Below, piece by piece: positions 1 to 6,113 of a stretch of DNA of 9,704 nucleotides. Positions within the stretch are counted from its first letter, which is position 1. Each line of letters starts with the position of its first letter. The translations under genes and the position numbers were made by a program. The notes under the pieces are model-generated. The model did no database searches and had not been told where the DNA came from. It worked only from the letters and a program-made list of their open reading frames with translations. The DNA is from Porphyrobacter sp. (GTDB lineage Bacteria; Pseudomonadota; Alphaproteobacteria; Sphingomonadales; Sphingomonadaceae), in NCBI GenBank assembly GCA_018991295.1, contig JAGKSZ010000012.1, positions 1 through 9,704 on the forward strand, given 5' to 3'.

Positions 1-1350
1 GCGACCTGCGAGGATTTCGTCAAGGCGATCGAGGATGGGGCCGGGATCGACCTCAGCCAGTTCCGCCGCTGGTATTCGCAAGCCGGCACGCCGCGGGTGG
101 CCGTCAGTCAGACGGTCGAGGGCGAGACCTTGAAGCTCACCCTGAAGCAGACCGTTCCTGCCACCCCCGGTCAGCCCGACAAGCTGCCCATGCCGATCCC
201 GCTGAGGGTTGCGGTCCATTCGCGCTCCGGCGTGCTGGGGGCTGAACAGCTGGTGGTGCTGGAGGGTGAGGAGCAGACCTTTGATCTCCCGCTCACTGGG
301 TCACAGCCGGTCGTCTCGATCAATCGTGGCTTTACCGCTCCGGTCGTGATCGAGCGTGATCTGGTGCGTGAGGATCTGGTGTTCCTCGCCGCCCATGATG
401 ATGACCCCTTTGCCCGCTCGGAAGCACTGCAGGAACTGGCGGTCGGGCATCTGGTGGGCGCTGCCAGCGGCACTGTGTCGGCAGACGATCGGGCGGCGGG
501 CCAAGCGGCGATCATCGGCGCGTTCGCCTCCAGCCTTGCCGACAATGCACTCGACGATGCGATGCGCGGCGAATTGCTGGTTCTGCCGTCGGAGACCTAC
601 CTGTTCGAAGCGATGGCGACCGGCGATCGCAAGGCCGATCCCGGCGCGATCCATGCCGTGCGCGAAGGGCTGAAAGCCGCCATCGGCACGGCACTCCGCG
701 GCGAGTGGCAGGCGCTCCACGCGCGCGCCTCGGCGGTGGCGCTCGACGATCCGGCAGGGCGCGGAGCTCGGAAGGTCAAGACGCAGGCGCTGGTCTATCT
801 CGCCGCGGCCGATCCGGCGCGCGCGGCGGAGCTGGCGGCGGCGCAATACGACGCCGCGGACAACATGACCGACCGGCAGGGCGCGCTGATGGTGCTGGGC
901 GGGCTCGACACCCCGGAGCGCGCCGAAAAGCTCGCGGCCTTCTATGAGCGGTACAAGGGCAACGCGCTGGTGGTGGACAAGTGGTTCACGCTTCAGGCGC
1001 TCTCGCTCCATCCCGATGTCATCCAGCACGTGCGCGAATTGGCTGAGCATCCCGACTTCACCATGAAGAACCCGAACCGCGTGCGTTCCTTGCACATGGC
1101 CTTTGCGGGCAATCCCAAGGGCTTCCACAAGGCGGACGGCGAGGGTTACCGCATGGTGGCCGACGTGATCCTCGCGCTTGATCCGATCAACCCGCAGACG
1201 GCGGCACGCTTTGTGCCCTCGCTGGGCCGGTGGCGGCGGATCGAGCCGGGCCGGGCCGCGCTGATGAAGGCCGAGCTGGAGCGCATCCTTGCCGCCGGCA
1301 ACCTCTCGCGCGACACCTTCGAGCAGGTCAGCCGCTCGCTGGAAGGCTGA
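1..1350 (+). CDS. pepN: Aminopeptidase N, C-terminal part (5' end outside window)
   Basis: This is the C-terminal 449 residues of an M1-family zinc aminopeptidase, which removes N-terminal residues from peptides in the cytoplasm. The reading frame is open from base 1, so the gene continues upstream; the GTG at 97 is an internal valine codon, not a start. The first residues (ending DLSQFRRWYSQAGTPRV) match the junction before the beta-sandwich domain of PepN. The rest is the alpha-helical C-terminal domain, with the typical block NPNRVRSLHMAFAGNP, then FHKADGEGY, and an end resembling those of other PepN proteins (LSRDTFEQVSRSLEG). The catalytic HEXXH and GAMEN motifs belong to the missing N-terminal part, so catalytic competence cannot be judged here. 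The stop at 1348-1350 lies inside the possible 5' end of pgeF. Family assignment is firm; it rests on recognised motifs rather than a search. Confidence 0.93.
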   Translation, partial: ATCEDFVKAIEDGAGIDLSQFRRWYSQAGTPRVAVSQTVEGETLKLTLKQTVPATPGQPDKLPMPIPLRVAVHSRSGVLGAEQLVVLEGEEQTFDLPLTGSQPVVSINRGFTAPVVIERDLVREDLVFLAAHDDDPFARSEALQELAVGHLVGAASGTVSADDRAAGQAAIIGAFASSLADNALDDAMRGELLVLPSETYLFEAMATGDRKADPGAIHAVREGLKAAIGTALRGEWQALHARASAVALDDPAGRGARKVKTQALVYLAAADPARAAELAAAQYDAADNMTDRQGALMVLGGLDTPERAEKLAAFYERYKGNALVVDKWFTLQALSLHPDVIQHVRELAEHPDFTMKNPNRVRSLHMAFAGNPKGFHKADGEGYRMVADVILALDPINPQTAARFVPSLGRWRRIEPGRAALMKAELERILAAGNLSRDTFEQVSRSLEG

Positions 1351-2104
1351 GCTGACGGGCTTCCAGATCGAGACCGCGCCGGTGCTGGCGGGCGTGCCGC
1401 ACGGCTTCTTCGGCAGCCAGGGCGGCGCGCACCAGTTCGGCTTCGGCGGGCCGGGCGACGGGGCCGAGGTGCGCGCCTTGCGGGCTGCGGCGGCTGACGC
1501 GATGCTTACTGGCGGACGCCTTGCCGCGCCGCATCAGGTCCATTCGCCCGATGTGGTGACGGTGACCGCTGCATGGGACGATGCCGCACAAGGCCGCCCG
1601 GTGGCCGATGCGGTCGTCACGGCGATGCCGGGCATCGTGCTGGGCATAGTTACGGCCGACTGCGGCCCGATCCTGTTTGCCGACCGCGAGGCGGGCGTGA
1701 TCGGCGCGGCCCATGCCGGATGGCGCGGGGCGGTGGAGGGCGTGCTGGAGAACACCATCGCCGCGATGGAGGCGCTCGGCGCAACCCGCACCAACATCGC
1801 CGCCGTGCTGGGGCCGACCATCGCGCAGGCCAGTTACGAAGTCGACGCTCCGTTCCGCGCGCGCTTTCCTGCTGATGCGGAGAGCTTTTTTGCACCCGCG
1901 CCCGAGCGCGACGGCGCGGCGCGCTGGCACTTTGACCTGCCTGGCTTCATCATGGCGCAGCTGGCGGCGGCAGGTCTTAGCAAAATTGCGGATACGGGCC
2001 GGGATACATTCTCACATCTCGCGCGTTACCATTCGCACAGACGCTCCACGCAGGCTGGTGAGGCGAATTATGGTCGGCAGATCAGCATGATCGCGCTGCC
2101 TTGA
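1289..2104 (+). CDS. pgeF: Peptidoglycan editing factor PgeF (YfiH/DUF152 family), start uncertain
   Basis: A member of the Cu/Zn-binding multicopper oxidase-like family formerly called polyphenol oxidase or laccase-domain protein. In E. coli (YfiH) the family helps keep wrong amino acids out of peptidoglycan precursors. Counting from the TTG at 1289, the three expected metal ligands are present: His85 in PHQVHSPDV, Cys125 in VTADCGPILFAD and His142 in GAAHAGWRGAV. The family C-terminal block HRRSTQAGEANYGRQIS is also present. The usual GPCI motif reads GPTI here. No ATG is available. Candidate starts are TTG 1289 (GGAG 7 nt upstream), CTG 1352 (GGAAGG 5 nt upstream, just after the pepN stop) and GTG 1382. 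The family normally has only about ten residues before LAGVPHGFF, which favours a start near 1352 over the 1289 extension. The gene overlaps or abuts pepN, so coupled expression is likely. Confidence 0.88.
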   Translation: MPPATSRATPSSRSAARWKAELTGFQIETAPVLAGVPHGFFGSQGGAHQFGFGGPGDGAEVRALRAAAADAMLTGGRLAAPHQVHSPDVVTVTAAWDDAAQGRPVADAVVTAMPGIVLGIVTADCGPILFADREAGVIGAAHAGWRGAVEGVLENTIAAMEALGATRTNIAAVLGPTIAQASYEVDAPFRARFPADAESFFAPAPERDGAARWHFDLPGFIMAQLAAAGLSKIADTGRDTFSHLARYHSHRRSTQAGEANYGRQISMIALP

Positions 2105-2132
2105 TCCGCCCTTGCACAGGCCAGAACGGGGC

Positions 2133-2175
2133 TTGACGAAAACACGGTTGGAATCTCGCAGGATTGCCGTTAATT
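2133..2175 (+). promoter_or_regulatory. Weak candidate promoter for petABC
   Basis: The pgeF-petA gap contains two -35-like hexamers, TTGACG at 2133-2138 and TTGGAA at 2148-2153. The best -10-like sequence is TTAATT at 2170-2175, 16 bp after TTGGAA. TTGACG has no good -10 partner at 17 bp. A promoter is expected here because the pet operon begins after a 229-bp gap, but the sequence match is weak and the start of transcription is a guess. Confidence 0.28.
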
Positions 2176-2181
2176 GCGCGC

Positions 2182-2310
2182 CCCAAGTTTCGGGTGAGGT
2201 GCGTCAAGGTGTTCCTCGGGCCCCGAAACAGGGACCAATCGACGGATCGGCTCAGGGGCACTTGCGGCCCCGCAATGCAAAACCACGCCGCGCAGGCCTT
2301 TCCGGCGCGG
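2182..2310 (+). promoter_or_regulatory. Structured leader upstream of petA: three predicted stem-loops
   Basis: Three inverted repeats follow one another before the petA ribosome-binding site. The first spans 2182-2233: CCC, then GTTTCGGG (2187-2194) pairs with CCCGAAAC (2222-2229), GAGG (2196-2199) pairs with CCTC (2214-2217), and the loop is 14 nt. The second is GGGGC (2255-2259) with GCCCC (2267-2271). The third is CCGCGC (2288-2293) with GCGCGG (2305-2310), extended inward by GG/CC around a 5-nt loop, ending 23 nt before the petA ATG. None is followed by a T tract, so they do not look like intrinsic terminators. They could stabilise the mRNA, tune petA translation, or be chance products of high GC. 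The first is the least likely to be chance because two stems are nested. Confidence 0.4.
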
Positions 2311-2333
2311 CAAAACGAGCAGGGTAAGACGAA

Positions 2334-2900
2334 ATGGCTACTGACACGGCCGCTACCACTGAAGTCTCCGCCGCCGAAGAAGGCGTGCGCCGCCGCGACT
2401 GGATTCACATCGCCGCGCTTGGCACGGCAGGCGTTGGCGGGGCCTCGGTGTTGTTCCCGCTGATCTCGCAGATGGCGCCTTCGCAGGACGTGCTGGCTGC
2501 CAGCACCACCGAGGTCGATGTCGGTGCGATCCAGCCCGGCCAGTCGATCAAGGCGACCTTCCGCAAGCAACCGCTGTTCGTGAAGCGTCTGACGGCTGAA
2601 GAAATCGCCAAGGCCAAGGCCGATGATGGCGCTGCCATGCGCGATCCGGCCAAGCTGGCTGATCGCACCAAGGCCGGCCATGAAGATGTTCTGGTCACCA
2701 TGGGCGTTTGCACCCACCTCGGCTGCGTGCCGCTGGGTGCTGCCGAAGGCGAGAGCAAGGGCGAATTCGGCGGGTACTTCTGCCCCTGCCACGGCTCGCA
2801 CTATGATGTCGCCGGCCGCATCCGCAAGGGCCCTGCGCCGCTCAACCTCAAGGTGCCGGAATACACCTTCACTTCCGACACCGTCATCCGGGTCGGGTGA
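2334..2900 (+). CDS. petA: Ubiquinol-cytochrome c reductase iron-sulfur (Rieske) subunit
   Basis: This is the Rieske 2Fe-2S subunit of the cytochrome bc1 complex. It takes the first electron from ubiquinol at the Qo site and passes it to cytochrome c1. The 188 residues begin with a short cytoplasmic tail, an RRR-D-W twin-arginine-type motif (residues 19-23) and one uncleaved hydrophobic anchor (about 24-46), typical of Tat-exported Rieske proteins. The cluster box CTHLGC (126-131) supplies Cys126 and His128, and CPCHGSHYD (150-158) supplies Cys150 and His153. Cys131 and Cys152 would form the disulfide. Ser155 and Tyr157 are present, which in the family go with a high redox potential suited to ubiquinone. 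GPAPLNL (166-172) is the conserved proline loop. The ATG at 2334 has AGGG 9 nt upstream. First gene of petABC. Confidence 0.97.
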   Translation: MATDTAATTEVSAAEEGVRRRDWIHIAALGTAGVGGASVLFPLISQMAPSQDVLAASTTEVDVGAIQPGQSIKATFRKQPLFVKRLTAEEIAKAKADDGAAMRDPAKLADRTKAGHEDVLVTMGVCTHLGCVPLGAAEGESKGEFGGYFCPCHGSHYDVAGRIRKGPAPLNLKVPEYTFTSDTVIRVG

Positions 2901-2965
2901 TCGCCCGTATCTGCGCCGACACAATAATCGCCTGACCTTCCATCCGATCAAGCCGAGAGAACGCC

Positions 2966-4327
2966 ATGAGTTTCGCCTGGGCCAAGCAATATGAACCGCA
3001 GACCGCACTGACCAAGTGGCTGGACGAGAAACTTCCGCTGCCGCGGCTCGTCTACAACGCGGTCGGGGCCGGTTATCCGGTGCCGCGCAACCTCAACTAC
3101 ATGTGGAACTTCGGCGTGCTCGCCGGTTTCTTCCTTGTGGTGCAGATCGTCACCGGCGTTGTGCTGGCGATGCATTATGCCGCCAACCAGACGGTCGCCT
3201 TCGCGACGGTCGAGCACATCATGCGCGACGTCAACTACGGCTGGATGCTGCGTTACGCCCACGCCAACGGGGCGAGCTTCTTCTTCATCGTGATCTACCT
3301 GCACATTTTCCGCGGGTTCTACTACTCGTCCTACAAGGCCCCGCGCGAGATGATCTGGCTGCTCGGCGTGGTGATCTTCCTGCTGATGATGGCGACCGCC
3401 TTCATGGGCTACGTGCTGCCCTGGGGCCAGATGAGCTTCTGGGGCGCGCAGGTGATCACCGGCCTGTTCAGCGCGATCCCGCTGGTGGGCGAATCGCTGC
3501 AGGTGTGGCTGCTCGGCGGCTTCTCGCCTGGTAACGCCGCGCTCAACCGCTTCTTCTCGCTGCACTTCCTCCTGCCCTTCGTGATCGCGGGCGTCGTGAT
3601 CCTGCACATCTGGGCGCTGCACATCCCGGGCTCGTCGAACCCGACCGGCGTCGAGGTGAAGCAGGAATCGGACACCGTGCCCTTCCACCCGTACTATACC
3701 GCCAAGGACGGTTTCGGGCTCGGCGTGGTGCTGATCCTGTTCACCGCGATGGTGTTCTTCCTGCCCAACGCGCTGGGCCACCCGGACAACTACATCGAAG
3801 CGAACCCGCTCTCGACCCCGGCGCACATCGTGCCCGAATGGTACTTCTGGCCGTTCTACGCGATCCTGCGCGCCTTCACGGGTGACCTTTCGATCCCCTT
3901 CACCGGCATTGTGCTGATCCCGGCCAAGCTGCTCGGCGTGATCGCGATGTTCGGTTCGATCCTGCTGTGGTTCATCCTGCCCTGGCTGGACAAGAGCCCG
4001 GTGCGTTCGGGCCACTATCGCCCGATGTTCCGCAAGTTCTTCTGGTTCGGCCTCATTCCCTGCATGATCGCGCTGTTCGTGTGCGGCGGGGCCCCGGCGG
4101 AAGAGCCCTATGTGGTCATCAGCCAGATCGCGACGGCCTATTACTTCCTTCACTTCCTGGTGATCCTGCCGATCATCAGCCAGATCGAAGTGCCCAAGCC
4201 CCTGCCCTTCTCGATCACCGATGCGGTGCTCGGGCAGGACAAGGCTGCCGAAGCCCCGCGCACCGGATCGGTGGATGGTGGCGACACCGGCACCGCCCCC
4301 GAAGGTTCGCTGCAACCGGCCGAGTGA
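2966..4327 (+). CDS. petB: Cytochrome b subunit of the bc1 complex
   Basis: This is the membrane core of the bc1 complex, holding hemes bL and bH and both quinone sites (Qo oxidation, Qi reduction). At 453 residues it is a full-length bacterial cytochrome b, not split as in b6f, with about eight transmembrane segments. The four axial histidines are His99 and His113 (RYAH and YLHIFRG) and His200 and His214 (FSLHF and ILHIW), with the diagnostic 14-residue spacing in each pair. The Qo-site PEWY motif is at 290-293, with Glu291 as the expected proton acceptor. The last 30 or so residues, after SITDAVL, form a hydrophilic acidic/Gly-rich tail beyond the final membrane helix. The start ATG has GAGAGA 5 nt upstream. 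It lies 65 nt after petA and 54 nt before petC in one operon. Confidence 0.98.
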   Translation: MSFAWAKQYEPQTALTKWLDEKLPLPRLVYNAVGAGYPVPRNLNYMWNFGVLAGFFLVVQIVTGVVLAMHYAANQTVAFATVEHIMRDVNYGWMLRYAHANGASFFFIVIYLHIFRGFYYSSYKAPREMIWLLGVVIFLLMMATAFMGYVLPWGQMSFWGAQVITGLFSAIPLVGESLQVWLLGGFSPGNAALNRFFSLHFLLPFVIAGVVILHIWALHIPGSSNPTGVEVKQESDTVPFHPYYTAKDGFGLGVVLILFTAMVFFLPNALGHPDNYIEANPLSTPAHIVPEWYFWPFYAILRAFTGDLSIPFTGIVLIPAKLLGVIAMFGSILLWFILPWLDKSPVRSGHYRPMFRKFFWFGLIPCMIALFVCGGAPAEEPYVVISQIATAYYFLHFLVILPIISQIEVPKPLPFSITDAVLGQDKAAEAPRTGSVDGGDTGTAPEGSLQPAE

Positions 4328-4335
4328 TCGGCCGG
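4316..4335 (+). promoter_or_regulatory. Perfect 8-bp hairpin with GUGA tetraloop on the petB stop codon
   Basis: CCGGCCGA (4316-4323) and TCGGCCGG (4328-4335) are exact reverse complements. They enclose GTGA, a GNRA-type tetraloop that contains the petB stop codon TGA. In mRNA this would be very stable. No T tract follows, so it is not a standard intrinsic terminator. A plausible role is protecting the 3' end of petAB mRNA or setting the petB:petC ratio, but this is inference. Confidence 0.5.
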
Positions 4336-4381
4336 GAACAGCCCCAAGCAATCTGAACCGATAACGAGAAAGAGTTCGGAC

Positions 4382-5212
4382 ATGACTATTCGTCTCGGAG
4401 GCATCATCGCAGGCCTCGCCATCACCGCGGTGCTGGTGCTGTGGTCGCTCCTGCCCGGTGCCTACAACTACGCCTTCGGCCCCGCGCCGGAACAGCAGCC
4501 TTCCTATGCCTTCTACGAGCACGGCGAAGGCCCGGCGGGCGGCTTCTCGTTCGATGGCGCGTTCGGCAAGTGGGACTATGCCCAACTCCAGCGCGGCTAT
4601 CAGGTCTACAAGGAAGTCTGCGCGGCTTGCCACAGCCTGAAGTTCGTATCGTTCCGCAACCTCAGGCAGCTTGGCTACACCGAAGCTGAAGTGGCGGCCG
4701 AAGCGGCGACCTGGACGATCCCCGGCATCGATCCGACCACCGGCGACCAGACGACCAATCCCGGCAAGCCGACCGATGCCTTCCCGCCGGTCTACTATAG
4801 CGGCCAGGGCAATCCGCCGGATCTTTCGCTGATCACCAAGGCCCGTCATGACGGTTCCAACTACGTCTATGCCCTGCTCACCGGTTACGGCGAGCCGGAC
4901 CCCGCCAAGGCGGCCAAGGTTGGCTTCGAAGTGCCCGATGGCCTCTATTTCAACAAGCACTTCCCCAACGTGAACATCGCCATGCCCCAGCCGCTCAGCG
5001 ATGGTCAGGTGACCTATGCCGACGGCACGGAAAGCAGCGTTGCGCAGATGTCCAAGGATGTCGCCGCGTTCCTGACATGGACCGCCGAACCTTCGCTGGT
5101 CGAGCGTCGCCAGACCGGTTGGTTCGTGCTTGGCTTCCTGCTGTTCGCGACCACCCTGGCCTTCCTCAGTTACAAGCAGATCTGGGCCGGTCTGAAGCCG
5201 AAGAAGAAGTAA
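4382..5212 (+). CDS. petC: Cytochrome c1 of the bc1 complex
   Basis: This is the c-type cytochrome subunit that accepts electrons from the Rieske protein and hands them to soluble or membrane cytochrome c on the periplasmic side. The 276 residues start with a hydrophobic segment (about 7-30) acting as signal or anchor. The covalent heme site CAACH is at 80-84 in the family context RGYQVYKEVCAACHS. NPPDLSLI at 144-151 is another family block, and Met201 in NIAMPQPL is the likely sixth heme ligand. A C-terminal transmembrane anchor (about 246-263) is followed by the basic end GLKPKKK. The ATG at 4382 has a purine-rich GAGAAAGAG at 4366-4374 as a modest ribosome-binding site. It is the last gene of petABC, followed by a strong terminator-like hairpin. 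Confidence 0.97.
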   Translation: MTIRLGGIIAGLAITAVLVLWSLLPGAYNYAFGPAPEQQPSYAFYEHGEGPAGGFSFDGAFGKWDYAQLQRGYQVYKEVCAACHSLKFVSFRNLRQLGYTEAEVAAEAATWTIPGIDPTTGDQTTNPGKPTDAFPPVYYSGQGNPPDLSLITKARHDGSNYVYALLTGYGEPDPAKAAKVGFEVPDGLYFNKHFPNVNIAMPQPLSDGQVTYADGTESSVAQMSKDVAAFLTWTAEPSLVERRQTGWFVLGFLLFATTLAFLSYKQIWAGLKPKKK

Positions 5213-5238
5213 GCCTCCTTAGCCATTCCAACACAGCG

Positions 5239-5280
5239 GCGCCCCGTCATCCCTTGCGGATGGCGGGGCGCTTGTGCTTT
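5239..5280 (+). terminator. Intrinsic terminator after petC
   Basis: A 14-bp stem joins 5239-5252 (GCGCCCCGTCATCC) with 5258-5271 (GGATGGCGGGGCGC). It has one G-T wobble, a 5-nt loop and is followed by TTGTGCTTT. The GC-rich stem and T-rich tail fit a Rho-independent terminator ending the pet operon, so apt would need its own promoter or read-through. The T run is interrupted, so termination may be partial. Confidence 0.75.
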
Positions 5281-5303
5281 GAGAGGCGCGAAAGGGGCCT
5301 CTC
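5281..5303 (+). promoter_or_regulatory. Inverted repeat enclosing the apt ribosome-binding site
   Basis: GAGAGGC (5281-5287) and GCCTCTC (5297-5303) are perfect reverse complements around a 9-nt loop. The only good Shine-Dalgarno-like sequence before apt, AAAGGGG at 5291-5297, lies in the loop and its last base is in the stem. The repeat ends 4 nt before the ATG. Folding could affect initiation, but exposure in a loop could help as easily as hinder, and no control is proven. Confidence 0.35.
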
Positions 5304-5307
5304 CGCC

Positions 5308-5859
5308 ATGACGACGCCGCATCTCTCCTGCGAGGAACTGAAGGCGCTGGTGCGCACCGTGCCGGATTTCCCGCATCCCGGCATCCAGTTCCGCGACATC
5401 ACCACGCTGATCGGCCACCATCAGGGCATGGCGGCGAGCGTCCACCACCTTGCCGCGACGGCCGCTGAGGCAGGCGCGCACAAGATCGCCGGTATGGAAG
5501 CGCGCGGCTTTATCTTCGGCGCAGCGGTCGCGGTCCAACTCGGGATCGGCTTTGTGCCGGTGAGAAAGCCCGGCAAGCTCCCCATCCAGACCATCGGCAT
5601 CGACTATGCCCTCGAATACGGGACCGACCGGTTGGAGATGGACCCGGGCGCGATCGAGCCCGGGCAGCAGGTGGTGATCGTTGACGATCTGATCGCCACC
5701 GGCGGCACGGCGCTGGCTTCGGCCGAGCTGCTGCGCAAGGCCGGGGCGGTGGTCACCCATGCCCTGTTCGTGATCGACCTGCCCGACCTTGGCGGGGCCG
5801 AAAGGTTGCGGCAGGCGGGGATTACGGTTGCATCGCTGATGGAATTCGAGGGCGATTGA
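5308..5859 (+). CDS. apt: Adenine phosphoribosyltransferase
   Basis: A cytoplasmic purine-salvage enzyme that joins adenine to PRPP to give AMP and pyrophosphate. The 183-residue length is usual for Apt. It begins with the family block PDFPHPGIQFRDITTLI (19-35), followed by ARGFIFG (65-71), which helps bind the base. The PRPP-binding signature VVIVDDLIATGGTA spans 122-135, with the Asp-Asp pair at 126-127 and the TGGT loop at 131-134. The ATG at 5308 was chosen because the protein then starts at the normal position; the same frame stays open back into petC, but that extension encodes no recognisable Apt sequence and would cross the terminator. The AGGGG spacing to the ATG (10 nt) is slightly long. 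Not functionally linked to the pet genes. Confidence 0.96.
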   Translation: MTTPHLSCEELKALVRTVPDFPHPGIQFRDITTLIGHHQGMAASVHHLAATAAEAGAHKIAGMEARGFIFGAAVAVQLGIGFVPVRKPGKLPIQTIGIDYALEYGTDRLEMDPGAIEPGQQVVIVDDLIATGGTALASAELLRKAGAVVTHALFVIDLPDLGGAERLRQAGITVASLMEFEGD

Positions 5860-5893
5860 TCGGCTGACCAACCGCTGCTGCCCGGCCCGCCAA

Positions 5894-5909
5894 TGTTTCA
5901 CGTGAAACC
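5894..5909. other. parS: parS centromere site (ParB-binding palindrome)
   Basis: TGTTTCACGTGAAACC matches 15 of 16 bases of the chromosomal parS sequence TGTTTCACGTGAAACA known from Bacillus and shared in core by Caulobacter; the 14-bp core GTTTCACGTGAAAC is a perfect palindrome. In the known systems ParB binds this site, spreads along DNA, and with ParA (and often SMC) drives origin segregation. The site is intergenic, 34 bp after the apt stop. A perfect 14-bp match to a specific known site is very unlikely by chance in GC-rich DNA. parS sites cluster near the replication origin, so the locus is probably origin-proximal. Binding itself is inferred. Confidence 0.85.
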
Positions 5910-5933
5910 CCGTGCCGGACAGGGGGCGAGCCG

Positions 5934-5999
5934 GGGTCTGAGAGGAGTCTGGCAGGGGTCTGGCAGGGGTCTGGAGGGGGGCTGAGAGGGGTCAGCGCA
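5934..5999. repeat. Six degenerate 11-bp tandem repeats, G-rich
   Basis: Six consecutive 11-bp units share the pattern GGGTCTGgcAG: 5934 gggtctgagag, 5945 gagtctggcag, 5956 gggtctggcag, 5967 gggtctggagg, 5978 ggggctgagag, 5989 gggtcagcgca. The inner units are closest to one another and the ends diverge. The period is close to one helical turn, so a bound protein would see each unit on the same face. Within the block, GGGG at 5955, GGGG at 5966, a run of six G at 5976 and GGGG at 5988 are separated by loops of 7, 6 and 6 nt, which fits a canonical G-quadruplex on the + strand. Function unknown; a replication-slippage minisatellite is the simplest origin. Confidence 0.75.
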
Positions 6000-6090
6000 G
6001 GCCCGGCGCCCAAGCGATGCAAACCCCCCATTGGCCCCGGCCCTTCCCGCCGCCGAATTGCGCGCAACCGCATCAACGCTGTCACATCAC

Positions 6091-6113
6091 TGGAACCACA
6101 CTATTGGAACCAC
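6091..6113. repeat. Direct repeat TGGAACCAC x2 upstream of mrpA
   Basis: TGGAACCAC occurs at 6091-6099 and again at 6105-6113, giving a 14-bp period with CACTGG-like bases extending the similarity. It lies about 125 bp before the mrpA start, where an operator could sit, but no known regulator site was recognised. Confidence 0.4.

Noticed and set aside
2112..2327. Plus-strand small open frame in the petA leader
   Set aside because: Basic, low-complexity product with no domain, ending just before petA. The stretch is better explained as a structured untranslated leader.
4316..4335. petB-end hairpin as an intrinsic terminator
   Set aside because: No T-rich stretch follows, and petC, a required partner subunit, lies immediately downstream.
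2948..4960. Very long antisense open frame (670 codons) across petB and petC
   Set aside because: It runs opposite two certain genes, has a His/Arg/Glu-rich composition typical of antisense reading of GC-rich codons, and contains no recognisable domain.
5077..5307. Upstream extension of apt starting inside petC
   Set aside because: The added 77 residues do not resemble Apt and would be translated through the terminator hairpin. ATG 5308 gives the normal family length.
5934..5999. Tandem array as a CRISPR
   Set aside because: The units are 11 bp, degenerate and contiguous, with no spacers and no cas genes nearby.
5822..6085. Minus-strand open frame of 87 codons covering parS and the 11-bp array
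   Set aside because: Proline-rich low-complexity translation that overlaps the apt 3' end, with no recognisable domain or convincing ribosome-binding site.
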